A stretch of 20,271 nt of DNA from JBCCYM01 sp039190005. Its GTDB lineage: Bacteria > Pseudomonadota > Gammaproteobacteria > UBA12402. This document shows, piece after piece, positions 1 through 7,732 of the stretch (its first letter is position 1; each line of letters begins with the position of its first letter). The translations under genes were made by a program, and so were the position numbers. Below the pieces are notes generated by a model. That model was not told where the DNA came from. It did no database searches and was given only the letters and a program-made list of their open reading frames with translations. The stretch spans positions 1 to 20,271 of the forward strand of contig JBCCYM010000031.1 of assembly GCA_039190005.1 (NCBI GenBank). The letters run 5' to 3'.

Positions 1-16
1 ATGTAAGCAAAAGAAT

Positions 17-1807
17 GTGTCTCTGCGAGAGGTTGGAGACCATGATACAATTCACGATCGACTCTTATCGTATAATAGTAAAAGCATGAAAAATAGAAGG
101 TTTCATAATCTCATAGACATAGAAGAAAAAAATGTATGGTCTTCTTGGATAGATTTACTGTTAAAAAAGAATTTATCTCAAGATGAGGATAATTGGATAA
201 TTTCAGCTAAGGACGTATACATAACAATAAAATTTCTCGTAGCACCCTCTGGGCTCCTTCCACCGGAATTTGTATTAGAAGAAATGAACGGCAATGTGAC
301 ATCTATTGGTGACACATTTTTAGGTTGGGGTGGGATACTAATAGGCACTGCCCTCGCCGCAAAAATTTACAACAAAAAACTTAGCTATACAGGCACAGAC
401 GTGCGACTTAAAATTCAGCAATCAATGATGGGAGTACAGCATTTGACAAAAAATTTAAATGCATGGAATCCCAAAAAAGCACAAGTAGAATTTAATTTAC
501 ACGATGAAAAAGCTGAAGCAATTGACTTAGAAAAAAAAAATGAGAGATTCGATTTAGTTATCTTTGATCCACCTTATGGCAATGGTGGCAAGAAAAAATA
601 CTCCTCAACAGAAATATATCCAGCGAGCCCTAATTTACAATCAGCAAATTGTTATACAGATCCACACGATTGGTTGGATAACTTTATGCTCGCGGCAGCT
701 CATAATTGGGCGAGTCACCTGACAAAATCAGGCAGATTTATTTTGATCTTCTTAGATGATAAAAATCATGAGCTTGTTTTTACACAAGAATTTATTAAAA
801 AATTCACAAAAAGAGGAAGTCAATATCAAATGGAAATGGTCAGTATCAAACTGTTAAAAAGAAATATTTCACCTAAATCCAAATTGATACCCATAATTAC
901 TTTTGTCAAGATGGATGTGATGCTAAGAAATGTTCGACAGAACATTACCATCATTGAAAATAAAAATAAAAAAGAAAAGGATGCGCTATCTAATAGAATG
1001 CAAAAAATTATACACCATAAAAAACTAAAAGGTAACAAGGAAAGTGTAGTTTTACCTATGCAGATTGATGACGTTATTTCGCCAAATAGAACAAATAATA
1101 ATTCATTACGCTTTCACAATCCTCTGTCCTCTCAGCCAGCAACTAACAACAATGATTTATTCACAAATATATCTTTATTTGGGAATAAAGAAATTGACAT
1201 AAGCTTAGATAAGCTTTCTAACAATCGCTATCCCATACAATCAAATGCCAATAATATGTTGGTTGATCAAGACAACGACGATATAGATATGGATATGGAT
1301 ACTAATAATTGCCATCACAGCTCCTCAAACGACAAAAAAGGAACAAATGCTGACATAACTATGAACACTCATCCAAATGTAACAGATCGTTCATCTAAAA
1401 AAAATAATAAAAAAAGAATTAGAAAGAAAGATGCTGAATTAAACAAATATTTCACAAAACTTCCAAATAAGGGCGGATATGAATGTAAGACATGCAAAAA
1501 AATAATTAAAAATAAAAGATCTACAAATGATCATACAAGAAGACATACAGGTGAAAAACCTTTTCAGTGTGAGTATTGTCAAAAAAAATTTGCTCGATCA
1601 TTTACTCTTACTAACCATAAAAAAATACATACAGGTGAAAAACCTTATCAGTGTCAGTATTGTCACAAAAAATTTACTCAATCAGGTAATCGTAATGATC
1701 ATGAAAGAAGACATACAGGTGAAAAACCTTTTCAGTGTCAGTATTGTCAAAAAAAATTTGTTACCTCACAGGAAATGGAAAATCATCAAAAAAGAATTCA
1801 TAAGTGA
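17..1807 (+). CDS. DNA-methyltransferase-like protein fused to four C2H2 zinc fingers
   Basis: Residues about 60-300 look like a class I SAM-dependent DNA methyltransferase: motif I-like DTFLGWGG at 99-106 and catalytic-type DPPY at 184-187. The I-then-IV order and GWGG form recall orphan phage-type DNA methylases (inference). A low-complexity Asn-rich linker follows, with an acidic run (417-428) and a basic, nuclear-localisation-like run KKNNKKRIRKK (461-471). The C-terminus is four zinc fingers (488-510, 516-538, 544-566, 572-595). The first three are C-x2-C-x12-H-x3-H and the last ends H-x4-H, joined by three TGEKP linkers, the hallmark of eukaryotic Krueppel fingers. Finger 1 has Ile for the core Phe. 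The GTG at 17 is uncertain: the frame is open to base 2, so the gene may start outside the window, and an ATG lies at 86. No clear Shine-Dalgarno. AT-rich, unlike the core genes. A site-directed DNA methylase or a secreted nuclear effector is possible; neither is shown. Confidence 0.8.
   Translation: MSLREVGDHDTIHDRLLSYNSKSMKNRRFHNLIDIEEKNVWSSWIDLLLKKNLSQDEDNWIISAKDVYITIKFLVAPSGLLPPEFVLEEMNGNVTSIGDTFLGWGGILIGTALAAKIYNKKLSYTGTDVRLKIQQSMMGVQHLTKNLNAWNPKKAQVEFNLHDEKAEAIDLEKKNERFDLVIFDPPYGNGGKKKYSSTEIYPASPNLQSANCYTDPHDWLDNFMLAAAHNWASHLTKSGRFILIFLDDKNHELVFTQEFIKKFTKRGSQYQMEMVSIKLLKRNISPKSKLIPIITFVKMDVMLRNVRQNITIIENKNKKEKDALSNRMQKIIHHKKLKGNKESVVLPMQIDDVISPNRTNNNSLRFHNPLSSQPATNNNDLFTNISLFGNKEIDISLDKLSNNRYPIQSNANNMLVDQDNDDIDMDMDTNNCHHSSSNDKKGTNADITMNTHPNVTDRSSKKNNKKRIRKKDAELNKYFTKLPNKGGYECKTCKKIIKNKRSTNDHTRRHTGEKPFQCEYCQKKFARSFTLTNHKKIHTGEKPYQCQYCHKKFTQSGNRNDHERRHTGEKPFQCQYCQKKFVTSQEMENHQKRIHK
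1543..1794 (+). repeat. 84-bp tandem repeat encoding zinc-finger units
   Basis: Three units begin at 1543, 1627 and 1711, exactly 84 bp apart, each opening with acatacaggtgaaaaacc. The first about 50 bp of units 1 and 3 (encoding the linker, the two cysteines and the beta hairpin) differ at a single base, and unit 2 at only a few. The remaining part, which encodes the DNA-reading helix, is unrelated between units. This is internal gene duplication, not a mobile repeat. Confidence 0.85.
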
Positions 1808-1847
1808 TTTATTTGATACATGTCGAACAAACCAACTACATTGCTGA

Positions 1848-2012
1848 GTTGACTCCTCTAAGAATCTGTTTACAGTTTCTACTATTGTAAATTCTATTGA
1901 TAAACGCTCAGTTGAATTGACACATCGTTGCGTTTGCGAGATATGGCAATTGAATCAGGCACATAAAATTGATCGCGTTTGGGCGGTGGTCACGCCATAT
2001 TATCCTGAATAA
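1848..2012 (+). pseudogene. Possible C-terminal remnant of a broken gene
   Basis: A stop-bounded frame runs from 1848 to TAA at 2010-2012 without a plausible start. It translates to a protein-like tail containing HRCVCEIWQLNQAHKIDRVW and ending TPYYPE. Its base composition is closer to the core genes than to the AT-rich zinc-finger gene that ends 40 bp upstream. I do not recognise the family. The likely reading is the 3' end of a resident gene whose front part was lost when the zinc-finger gene arrived. A chance open frame of 54 codons cannot be excluded. Confidence 0.3.
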
Positions 2013-2045
2013 CTTAACAATCATATTTCGATGTGCGATGAAACA

Positions 2046-2074
2046 TTGGTTCTATTTTTGCGTTATGGTATAAC
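2046..2074 (+). promoter_or_regulatory. Promoter of the MFS-ArsR operon
   Basis: The -35 TTGGTT (2046-2051) and -10 TATAAC (2069-2074) are 17 bp apart, and TGG before the -10 makes it an extended -10. Transcription would start near 2081, which argues that translation begins at the ATG at 2102 and not at 2081. Confidence 0.5.
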
Positions 2075-2101
2075 CATGTTATGTTTATGCGGAAAAAAAC
2101 A

Positions 2102-3451
2102 ATGTTGACACACAAACACAATCCATTAACACTCACCTTAGTCGTCGGCTGTGGCATGTTTTTATCGACACTCGATTCAGGCATTACTAAAATCGCCCTA
2201 CCAACCTTAATTAAATCGTTTAACACCAATATCGCGGTAGTGATTTGGTCGGTAACCTTGTATGCTTTGGTTTTAAGCGCCAGCATTTTACTTTTTGGCC
2301 ATTTAGCCGACCGACTGGGGCGACTGCGAATATATGTGTTTGGGCTGATTTTGTTCGCGTTCAGTTCTCTACTATGCGGCGCGTCGCTTTCTATCGGCAT
2401 GTTAATTTTTTGCCGCGGCATACAAGGTTTAAGTGCCGCCATGATGCAAGCCACGTCTATCGCGCTGATTACCACGCGCTTGCGCGCGGCTGAGCTTACC
2501 AAAGCGATGAGTATACTCGGCATGTTAATTGGACTCGGCCCCATGTTGGGACCGGTGATAGGTGGGAGTATTTTAAGTACCTTGGGATGGCGCTGGATTT
2601 TCTGGATCAATATTCCCATTTGTTTATTAGCCTTATATGGCTGTCGTCGCTTGCCTGCTGTCGATGAAACGCGGCATAAAACACCTATTCATTATCTCAA
2701 TCTGATATTAATTACCCTGACCTTAGCGATGTTACTGCTGGGCATGAGTATGCTTAGTGACAAGCAGTTTTATCTTGCTTGGTTTTTGTTTGCGATTGCC
2801 ATAATAAGTTTCATTTTCTATCTGATATTAGAATTGATAAGCAAACACCCTTTAATTCCTCTCGGGTTGTTCAAACAACGCCGTTTTTCCGCGCCTATTT
2901 TGGGCATTATGGCTTTTGGTGGTGGGACGGCAGTAATATTTATGATGCCACCATTATATTTTGAACAACTACGTCACTTCCAAGCCTGGCAAGTGGGATT
3001 AATTTGTCTATCAGCACCTTTGGGCATTGTCATTTCAGCACGAACGGCGTCGAAAATTATCCATTATATCGGTACAGCAACATCAATGATTACTGGCTTG
3101 ATTGTGATGTTGTTCAGCTTAATTATATTAACGCAAATAAAAGTGAATTGGTCCGTACCGTTCATTTTCCTGTTATTGCTGTGTTATGGCTTAGGCGGTG
3201 GTTTATTTCAGACACCTTGCTATCTCAATATTATGGCGCAATTTCCCGAACATCGACAAGCTTTTATTGGCGCCTTAGTGCGAATGCTACAGAATGTCGC
3301 CATTGTTTTTCAATCAGCGGGGGCCGCGCTAATCCTAAGTTTGCAAGCACGTCATTTGCTATCAGGTATTCAATATGCCTGGTGGATGTCCGCTATTATC
3401 ATAGCAATAGCATTGATTGCTTTTTTGCCGCGCGCCATTGTGAGTAAATAA
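2102..3451 (+). CDS. MFS transporter, DHA2 (EmrB/QacA-like) drug efflux family
   Basis: An inner-membrane proton-coupled efflux pump of about 449 residues, probably 14 helices. Seen in the sequence (numbering from 2102): LDSGITKIALP in helix 1 (24-34), the family's LDxTIVNVALP-type motif; loop 2-3 motif A GHLADRLGRLR (66-76); motif C GMLIGLGPMLGPVIGG (140-155), typical of antiporters; then GWRWIFWINIP, common in the 14-TMS drug:H+ family. In-frame ATGs at 2081 and 2087 are possible, but the promoter would start transcription at about 2081 and ATG 2102 is preceded by GGAAA at 8 bp, so I chose 2102. The next gene, an ArsR-like regulator, starts 2 bp after the stop, so the pair is probably one operon and the pump may be substrate-induced. 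Substrate unknown. Confidence 0.88.
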   Translation: MLTHKHNPLTLTLVVGCGMFLSTLDSGITKIALPTLIKSFNTNIAVVIWSVTLYALVLSASILLFGHLADRLGRLRIYVFGLILFAFSSLLCGASLSIGMLIFCRGIQGLSAAMMQATSIALITTRLRAAELTKAMSILGMLIGLGPMLGPVIGGSILSTLGWRWIFWINIPICLLALYGCRRLPAVDETRHKTPIHYLNLILITLTLAMLLLGMSMLSDKQFYLAWFLFAIAIISFIFYLILELISKHPLIPLGLFKQRRFSAPILGIMAFGGGTAVIFMMPPLYFEQLRHFQAWQVGLICLSAPLGIVISARTASKIIHYIGTATSMITGLIVMLFSLIILTQIKVNWSVPFIFLLLLCYGLGGGLFQTPCYLNIMAQFPEHRQAFIGALVRMLQNVAIVFQSAGAALILSLQARHLLSGIQYAWWMSAIIIAIALIAFLPRAIVSK

Positions 3452-3453
3452 CA

Positions 3454-4149
3454 ATGATCGCGCTTGAACAAGACATATCGCGTATTGCCAGCTTGATTGG
3501 CGATAAAGCTAGAGCTTCTATATTAGTAGCTTTGATGACCAGCAAAGCGCTGACAGCGGGAGAGCTGGCATGGCAAGCGAATATTTCAGCGCAAACTGCC
3601 AGTAATCATCTGAAAAAATTAATGCGGGCAAATTTAATTATCTGTCATCCAAATGGTCGGCACCGCTATTACCATTTGGCATCAGCAGAAGTGGCTCACG
3701 CGCTCGAATCATTAGGCGTGCTTACAAAAAACATAAAACCGCCACAACATAAAACATTGGATAAAGCGATCTGTTTTGCCCGAAGCTGTTACGATCATTT
3801 AGCTGGCGAGTTATCCATTAAGCTAAAAAATATATTGATCAAAAAGAGATTTATTGAACAGCAGGAAAATAGTTTTATGGTTACACCATCGGGAGAGCGA
3901 TTTTTTAATCGTCTGGGCATAGATATCGCGGCACTGAAAAAACAAAGACGACAGTTTGCCAACCCCTGCCTGGACTGGACGGCACGCGAATACCATATTG
4001 CCGGCAGTCTGGGCGCGGCAATACTTGATTATTTTCTCGACAATCGTCTTGTCATTCGGTCTAAAGAAAAACCAAGAGTTGTTGTGCTGACCGCAAAGGG
4101 TAAACAGTGGATTAATCAAGTTTCGACTTACCCATCCAAGCTGAAATAA
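3454..4149 (+). CDS. ArsR-family winged-helix transcriptional regulator
   Basis: A 231-residue cytoplasmic DNA-binding protein. The N-terminal 90 residues are an ArsR-type winged helix: ARASILVALM, then LTAGELAWQANISAQTASNH (helix-turn-helix, about 33-52), LKKLMRANLI, and the wing PNGRHRYYHLA (66-76). The longer C-terminal part, with ARSCYDHLAG and NPCLDWTAREYHIAGSLGAA, matches an ArsR subgroup that carries an extra ligand or oligomerisation domain and commonly lies beside transporter genes (family knowledge, from memory). Classical metal-site cysteines such as ELCVCDL are absent; Cys64, Cys107 and others exist but show no clear metal motif. It starts 2 bp after the MFS stop, implying co-transcription and likely control of that pump. 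Confidence 0.82.
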   Translation: MIALEQDISRIASLIGDKARASILVALMTSKALTAGELAWQANISAQTASNHLKKLMRANLIICHPNGRHRYYHLASAEVAHALESLGVLTKNIKPPQHKTLDKAICFARSCYDHLAGELSIKLKNILIKKRFIEQQENSFMVTPSGERFFNRLGIDIAALKKQRRQFANPCLDWTAREYHIAGSLGAAILDYFLDNRLVIRSKEKPRVVVLTAKGKQWINQVSTYPSKLK

Positions 4150-4162
4150 TCCTTTTAAAGCT

Positions 4163-4231
4163 AAAAACCGCAATGATCCCTGAGTTTGTCCTTCGACAAG
4201 CTCAGGGACCACGGGCTCCATCGCGGTTTTT
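4163..4231. repeat. REP-like nested palindrome between convergent genes
   Basis: The outer arms 4163-4175 and 4219-4231 match 12 of 13 (aaaaaccgcaatg against catcgcggttttt). The inner arms 4178-4190 and 4195-4207 also match 12 of 13 (ccctgagtttgtc and gacaagctcaggg) around the 4-base loop cttc. The right outer arm overlaps the mdh stop codon. It sits between the ends of two convergent genes and could act as a two-way terminator. The core, ccttcgacaagctcaggg on this strand, resembles a REP-type palindrome found in many bacterial genomes. Confidence 0.75.
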
Positions 4232-5219
4232 AAATCAAACCCAAGGCTTTAACAGCATCACGCTCCGCTTTGAGTTCTTCTTCAGTTAATCTGAGTTTTT
4301 CCTGGCCATAAGCATTATGGTCAATACCGGTGATTACATTGAGTTTGCCATTTTCAACCCGCGTCGGATAAGAAAAAATTAATCCCTCTTCAACACCATA
4401 TTCACCTTGTGAGTACTTGCATACAGAAAAATAATCATCCGCGGCGGTGTCATGTGTTAAATTGTACACTGTTGCCACAGCGGCGTTAGCGGCACTGGCG
4501 GCACTGGACGCGCCGCGGGCTTTAATAATCGCGGCACCTCGTTTTTGCACTGTTTCCATAAATGTGGTTTTAAACCAGTTTTCATCATCAATGACATCGC
4601 TTGCCGTTTTGCCGGCAATTTCAGCATGATAAAAATCAGGATACTGCGTTGATGAATGGTTGCCCCACACCACCATACGTTTCACATCCGCGACAGAAAC
4701 ACCGGCTTTTTTAGCTAATTGTCCGCGCGCGCGTTTTTCATCCAGCATGGTCATGGCAAAAAACCGGTCTTTGGGCACATCCGGCGCGTGGTGCATGGCA
4801 ATCAAACAATTGGTATTACAAGGATTGCCAACTACCAGCATTTTGACATCATCGGCCGCATTATCGTTGATGGCACGCCCCTGCGGCGCGAAAATGCCGC
4901 CATTGACTTTAAGCAAATCATTACGTTCCATACCAGCTTTACGCGGCACAGCGCCAACAGACACCACCCAATTCACACCAGACATGGCGGCATTCAAATC
5001 AGCCGTCATGACGACATTATTAAGCAATGGAAAGGCGCAATCATCTAGCTCCATCACCACCCCTTCAAGTGCCGGCAATGCCTGCTCCAGCTCAAGCAAA
5101 TGTAAATCAATCGTCGTATCATTACCAAACATTTGCCCCGATGCGATACGGAATAACAGCGCGTAGCCAATTTGTCCAGCCGCGCCGGTAACAGCAACTT
5201 TTACGTGTTTTTTAGTCAT
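4230..5219 (-). CDS. mdh: Malate dehydrogenase (NAD, type 2)
   Basis: Catalyses malate to oxaloacetate with NAD+ in the TCA cycle, in the cytoplasm. The 329 residues match the usual length of type 2 (cytosolic-like) bacterial MDHs. Visible features: nucleotide-binding TGAAGQIG (11-18); substrate-binding R93 and R99 in AVPRKAGMERNDLL; NPCNTNC (142-148); D160 and R163 in TMLDEKRAR; catalytic H188 in VVWGNHSSTQYPDF. The D160 region reads TMLDEKRA where many relatives have TRLDHNRA, but Asp and Arg are kept. A good Shine-Dalgarno AGAGGAA (5225-5231) stands 5 bp before the ATG. Single gene, convergent to the ArsR gene. Confidence 0.97.
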   Translation of the reverse strand: MTKKHVKVAVTGAAGQIGYALLFRIASGQMFGNDTTIDLHLLELEQALPALEGVVMELDDCAFPLLNNVVMTADLNAAMSGVNWVVSVGAVPRKAGMERNDLLKVNGGIFAPQGRAINDNAADDVKMLVVGNPCNTNCLIAMHHAPDVPKDRFFAMTMLDEKRARGQLAKKAGVSVADVKRMVVWGNHSSTQYPDFYHAEIAGKTASDVIDDENWFKTTFMETVQKRGAAIIKARGASSAASAANAAVATVYNLTHDTAADDYFSVCKYSQGEYGVEEGLIFSYPTRVENGKLNVITGIDHNAYGQEKLRLTEEELKAERDAVKALGLI

Positions 5220-5249
5220 ATGCGTTCCTCTTTTAATTTAATTTTAACC

Positions 5250-5310
5250 CAAAAATCGCAGTGATTCCTGACCCTACAGTTCCTGAGTTTGTCGATTTAC
5301 TGTGGCCTTT
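5250..5310. repeat. Degenerate copy of the 4163 repeat in the mdh leader
   Basis: aaaaatcgcagtgattcctga (about 5250-5270) parallels the left arm of the repeat at 4163, and cctgagtttgtcgat (5282-5296) parallels its core. The matching right arms are missing. It lies between the predicted mdh promoter and the start codon, so it would be transcribed as leader RNA. Confidence 0.4.
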
Positions 5311-5319
5311 TTAGGCTTA

Positions 5320-5348
5320 ATTGTAGCAATAAAAAAAATAGTTGACCA
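5320..5348 (-). promoter_or_regulatory. Predicted mdh promoter
   Basis: On the minus strand, -35 TGGTCA (5343-5348) and -10 TACAAT (5320-5325) are 17 bp apart, with TGC just before the -10 (extended -10). It predicts a leader of about 95 nt for mdh that includes the degenerate repeat. Confidence 0.45.
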
Positions 5349-5364
5349 GTAATGTCTGTGTTGG

Positions 5365-6378
5365 CTAATTCAATGGCGAGCGCAAACTCTCCAAAGACCA
5401 ACGTGGCAAAGCACGGATAGTTAAATCATCACTTTCACCGCGACAAAGTCTTTGATAAGCGGCGTAGGCGATCATCGCCGCGTTATCGGTACAAAATTGC
5501 TGACGAGGATAATACACGTCGGCGTCAAGCTGTGTTTTCAAACATTGTCTTAAAGCCATATTGGCCCCGACACCACCAGTAATCACTAAGCGTTTTAAAC
5601 CGGTTTGTACTAAAGCACGACGGCATTTGATGAATAAGGTTGCCACCACAGCGTCCTCAAAAGCACGCGCGATATCGGCTTTGCTTCGCGCGTCAGCATC
5701 TGTTTTGCTTAGGGTATTAATGGCATGGGTTTTTAAACCACTAAAACTGAAATCCAAACCGGGACGATCGGTCATGGGACGCGGGAAGTTAAAACGTTTA
5801 GGATCCCCCTGCTGTGCCAGTTTTGCTAAATGCGCGCCACCCGGATAAGGCAGCCCTAATAATTTAGCAGTTTTGTCAAAAGCTTCGCCGGCGGCATCAT
5901 CCAATGATTGCCCCAGTATTTGATATTGCCCGATGGCTTTAACATGTACCAGCAAGGTATGACCACCCGATACCAATAACGACAAAAAAGGGAAATCAGG
6001 TTTGTTGTCTTCGAGCATGACGGCTAACAAATGGCCTTCCAAATGATTGATGCCAAGCACCGGAATATTCAGCGCCATCGCTAAACTACGAGCAATGGAC
6101 CCAGCAACAAACAAAGCGCTCATTAAACCCGGCCCGGCGGTATAGCCAATGCCATTGATCTCATGAATACTGATAGCCGCCTCATCCAACGCTTTATACA
6201 CCAAAGGCATGGCTTTACGTAAATGATCGCGAGAAGCGAGTTCGGGCACCACACCGCCATAGCGGTTGTGTAATTCAATTTGACTGTAAAGTTGGTTGCT
6301 CAGCAATCGCGCACGATCGCCGTCATAAATGGCAACACCGGTGTCATCACAGGAAGTTTCAATAGCTAACACGTTCAT
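5365..6378 (-). CDS. tsaD: tRNA N6-threonylcarbamoyladenosine transferase TsaD
   Basis: Transfers the threonylcarbamoyl group from TC-AMP to A37 of ANN-decoding tRNAs, working with TsaB, TsaE and TsaC; essential in most bacteria. The 337 residues equal the normal length. Seen: the N-terminal ASKHA fold MNVLAIETSCDDTGVAIYDG; the metal-binding pair H112 and H116 in NHLEGHL; SGGHTLL; DDAAGEAFDKTAKLLGLPYPGG; FSFSGLKTH; GGVGAN; CTDNAAMIA near the end. The start ATG overlaps the TGA of ubiK as ATGA (6375-6378), so translation is coupled. The long alternative-frame reading on the other strand inside this gene is a shadow. Confidence 0.97.
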   Translation of the reverse strand: MNVLAIETSCDDTGVAIYDGDRARLLSNQLYSQIELHNRYGGVVPELASRDHLRKAMPLVYKALDEAAISIHEINGIGYTAGPGLMSALFVAGSIARSLAMALNIPVLGINHLEGHLLAVMLEDNKPDFPFLSLLVSGGHTLLVHVKAIGQYQILGQSLDDAAGEAFDKTAKLLGLPYPGGAHLAKLAQQGDPKRFNFPRPMTDRPGLDFSFSGLKTHAINTLSKTDADARSKADIARAFEDAVVATLFIKCRRALVQTGLKRLVITGGVGANMALRQCLKTQLDADVYYPRQQFCTDNAAMIAYAAYQRLCRGESDDLTIRALPRWSLESLRSPLN

Positions 6379-6632
6379 TGGCGCGTGTTATTAAGCTGCT
6401 GTTCCAGTTCGGCAATACGATGTTCTAATGTTTTAATCTGTTCAGACGCGCGTTCTAATACCTTGTTTTGCGCGTCTAATTCTTCACGACTCACTAAATT
6501 CAGCTTGTCGGCAACGCTAGTGACAGCACAATGAACCGCTTTGTCGATGCCGGCTTTACTTTGACGTAAATCCATCGGCAACTTATCAAAGATTTTTTTC
6601 GCGATACTATCTAGCCAGATTTGTTTATTCAT
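6375..6632 (-). CDS. ubiK: Ubiquinone biosynthesis accessory factor UbiK (BMFP family)
   Basis: A small (85 aa) protein of the YqiC/BMFP family. The E. coli member UbiK helps the aerobic ubiquinone-making Ubi complex and binds lipid; BMFP proteins trimerise through a C-terminal coiled coil. Here the N-terminus contains IAKKIFDKLP, then the family signature DKLNLVSREELDAQNKVLER (42-61), then heptad-like EQIKTLEHRIAELEQQLNN (64-82). It shares a 4-bp overlap with tsaD and is the first gene of that pair. No strong Shine-Dalgarno is visible. A weak promoter (TTTAAT, 17 bp, TATGAT) may lie in 6633-6720. Confidence 0.9.
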   Translation of the reverse strand: MNKQIWLDSIAKKIFDKLPMDLRQSKAGIDKAVHCAVTSVADKLNLVSREELDAQNKVLERASEQIKTLEHRIAELEQQLNNTRQ

Positions 6633-6721
6633 AGTGATGGTTTGCTTTAAAAGTCAATTGTTAGTATCATAATTGATATGAGCTATGAATTAAAGTGTTA
6701 AAATCGCTTTTTTCCTAATGC

Positions 6722-6750
6722 TTGTACTATTGATAATAGTCCATTACAAT
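6722..6750 (+). promoter_or_regulatory. Predicted mlaA-trmL promoter
   Basis: -35 TTGTAC (6722-6727) and -10 TACAAT (6745-6750) with a 17-bp spacer, in the divergent region between ubiK and mlaA. The leader would be about 75 nt. Confidence 0.4.
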
Positions 6751-6831
6751 AAAGTCGATTAGCAATAGATGGCTTATAACCCAAAATCGTAATTAAAGGT
6801 AACCCGCACAAGAAAAAGGTATTGATACGCG

Positions 6832-7731
6832 ATGATAATTAAACGTAATCTACAATGGATATCCAGCGTCTGTTTGATGTTTACCTTATTATCAATCAGC
6901 GCTTGCGCCTCTTCCACTGCCGGCAATCAACAGCGACCACAACAGCAACATGTAAAAACAAGTCAGTCATCTAAAACTACCAACACTGCCGCGACAACTG
7001 ATCAGAGTTCCAGTACCGCCGCTAGCGCGAATACTAACGGTGAGCCCAAACCACAGGTTTTTAATGATCGCTTTGAAAAATACAACCGTTTTATGTTCAA
7101 GTTTAATAACGAGTTTGACAAGTTGGTGGCTAAACCGATTGCCACATTTTACACCAAAGTAATGCCTAGGCCTTTACAGCATGGCGCGGCTAACATGTTT
7201 GATAATGTTGATATGACGGTCGTGATTTTTAATGACCTGTTACAGGCTAAATTCGCTCAAGCGGCTTCTGATACTTGGCGTTTTGGTATTAATTCAACAA
7301 TTGGCTTAGGCGGTTTTTTTGATCCAGCAACGCATTTAGATTTGCCACAACATACTGAAAATTTTAATTTAACACTTGCCTATTGGGGCTGGAAAAATTC
7401 CAGTTATTTTATTTTGCCATTCTTAGGACCCAGTACTATACGTGGTACCGTTGCTGTGCCTGTTAACTGGTTAACCTCTGTTTATTCTTATCTGCCGTTC
7501 AACTATTTGTATACCTATGGTATCGTTGCTTTCAGATTGGTGATTGTAAGAGCACAATTGCTAGAATATCAGCAGTTCTTAAATCAACTCATGCTCGATC
7601 CTTATGTGTTTTATCGCAATGCTTATCTACAACGACAAGCCTATCTTATCGGGCAAAATGAAAGAAGACAAACCATATCAGATAACAATAAAGCTGTATC
7701 GACAGGACTGGGATCGGTTATAATTAGATAG
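6832..7731 (+). CDS. mlaA: Outer-membrane lipoprotein MlaA (VacJ)
   Basis: The outer-membrane part of the Mla system, which removes misplaced phospholipids from the outer leaflet and hands them to periplasmic MlaC. A type II signal peptide ends in the lipobox ISAC with the lipidated Cys at 25; the +2 residue Ala fits outer-membrane sorting. Residues about 27-75 are a Gln/Ser/Thr-rich spacer, longer than in E. coli, which explains 299 against about 250 residues. The conserved domain starts with DRFEKYNRFMFKFNNEFDKL and includes RFGINSTIGLGGFFDPA, GPSTIRG and DPYVFYRNAYLQRQAYLI near the end. AAAGGT (6815-6820) is a possible ribosome site. The mlaBCDEF genes are not in the window. Confidence 0.93.
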   Translation: MIIKRNLQWISSVCLMFTLLSISACASSTAGNQQRPQQQHVKTSQSSKTTNTAATTDQSSSTAASANTNGEPKPQVFNDRFEKYNRFMFKFNNEFDKLVAKPIATFYTKVMPRPLQHGAANMFDNVDMTVVIFNDLLQAKFAQAASDTWRFGINSTIGLGGFFDPATHLDLPQHTENFNLTLAYWGWKNSSYFILPFLGPSTIRGTVAVPVNWLTSVYSYLPFNYLYTYGIVAFRLVIVRAQLLEYQQFLNQLMLDPYVFYRNAYLQRQAYLIGQNERRQTISDNNKAVSTGLGSVIIR

Positions 7732-7732
7732 T

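Noticed and set aside
1527..1847. A 106-codon plus-strand frame with repeated IQVKNL
   Set aside because: It is the out-of-frame reading of the repeated zinc-finger DNA; the repetition comes from the finger units.
4447..5166. Long plus-strand frames across mdh (also seen across accC, tsaD and prmA)
   Set aside because: Antisense shadows of well-recognised genes with no domain signal of their own.
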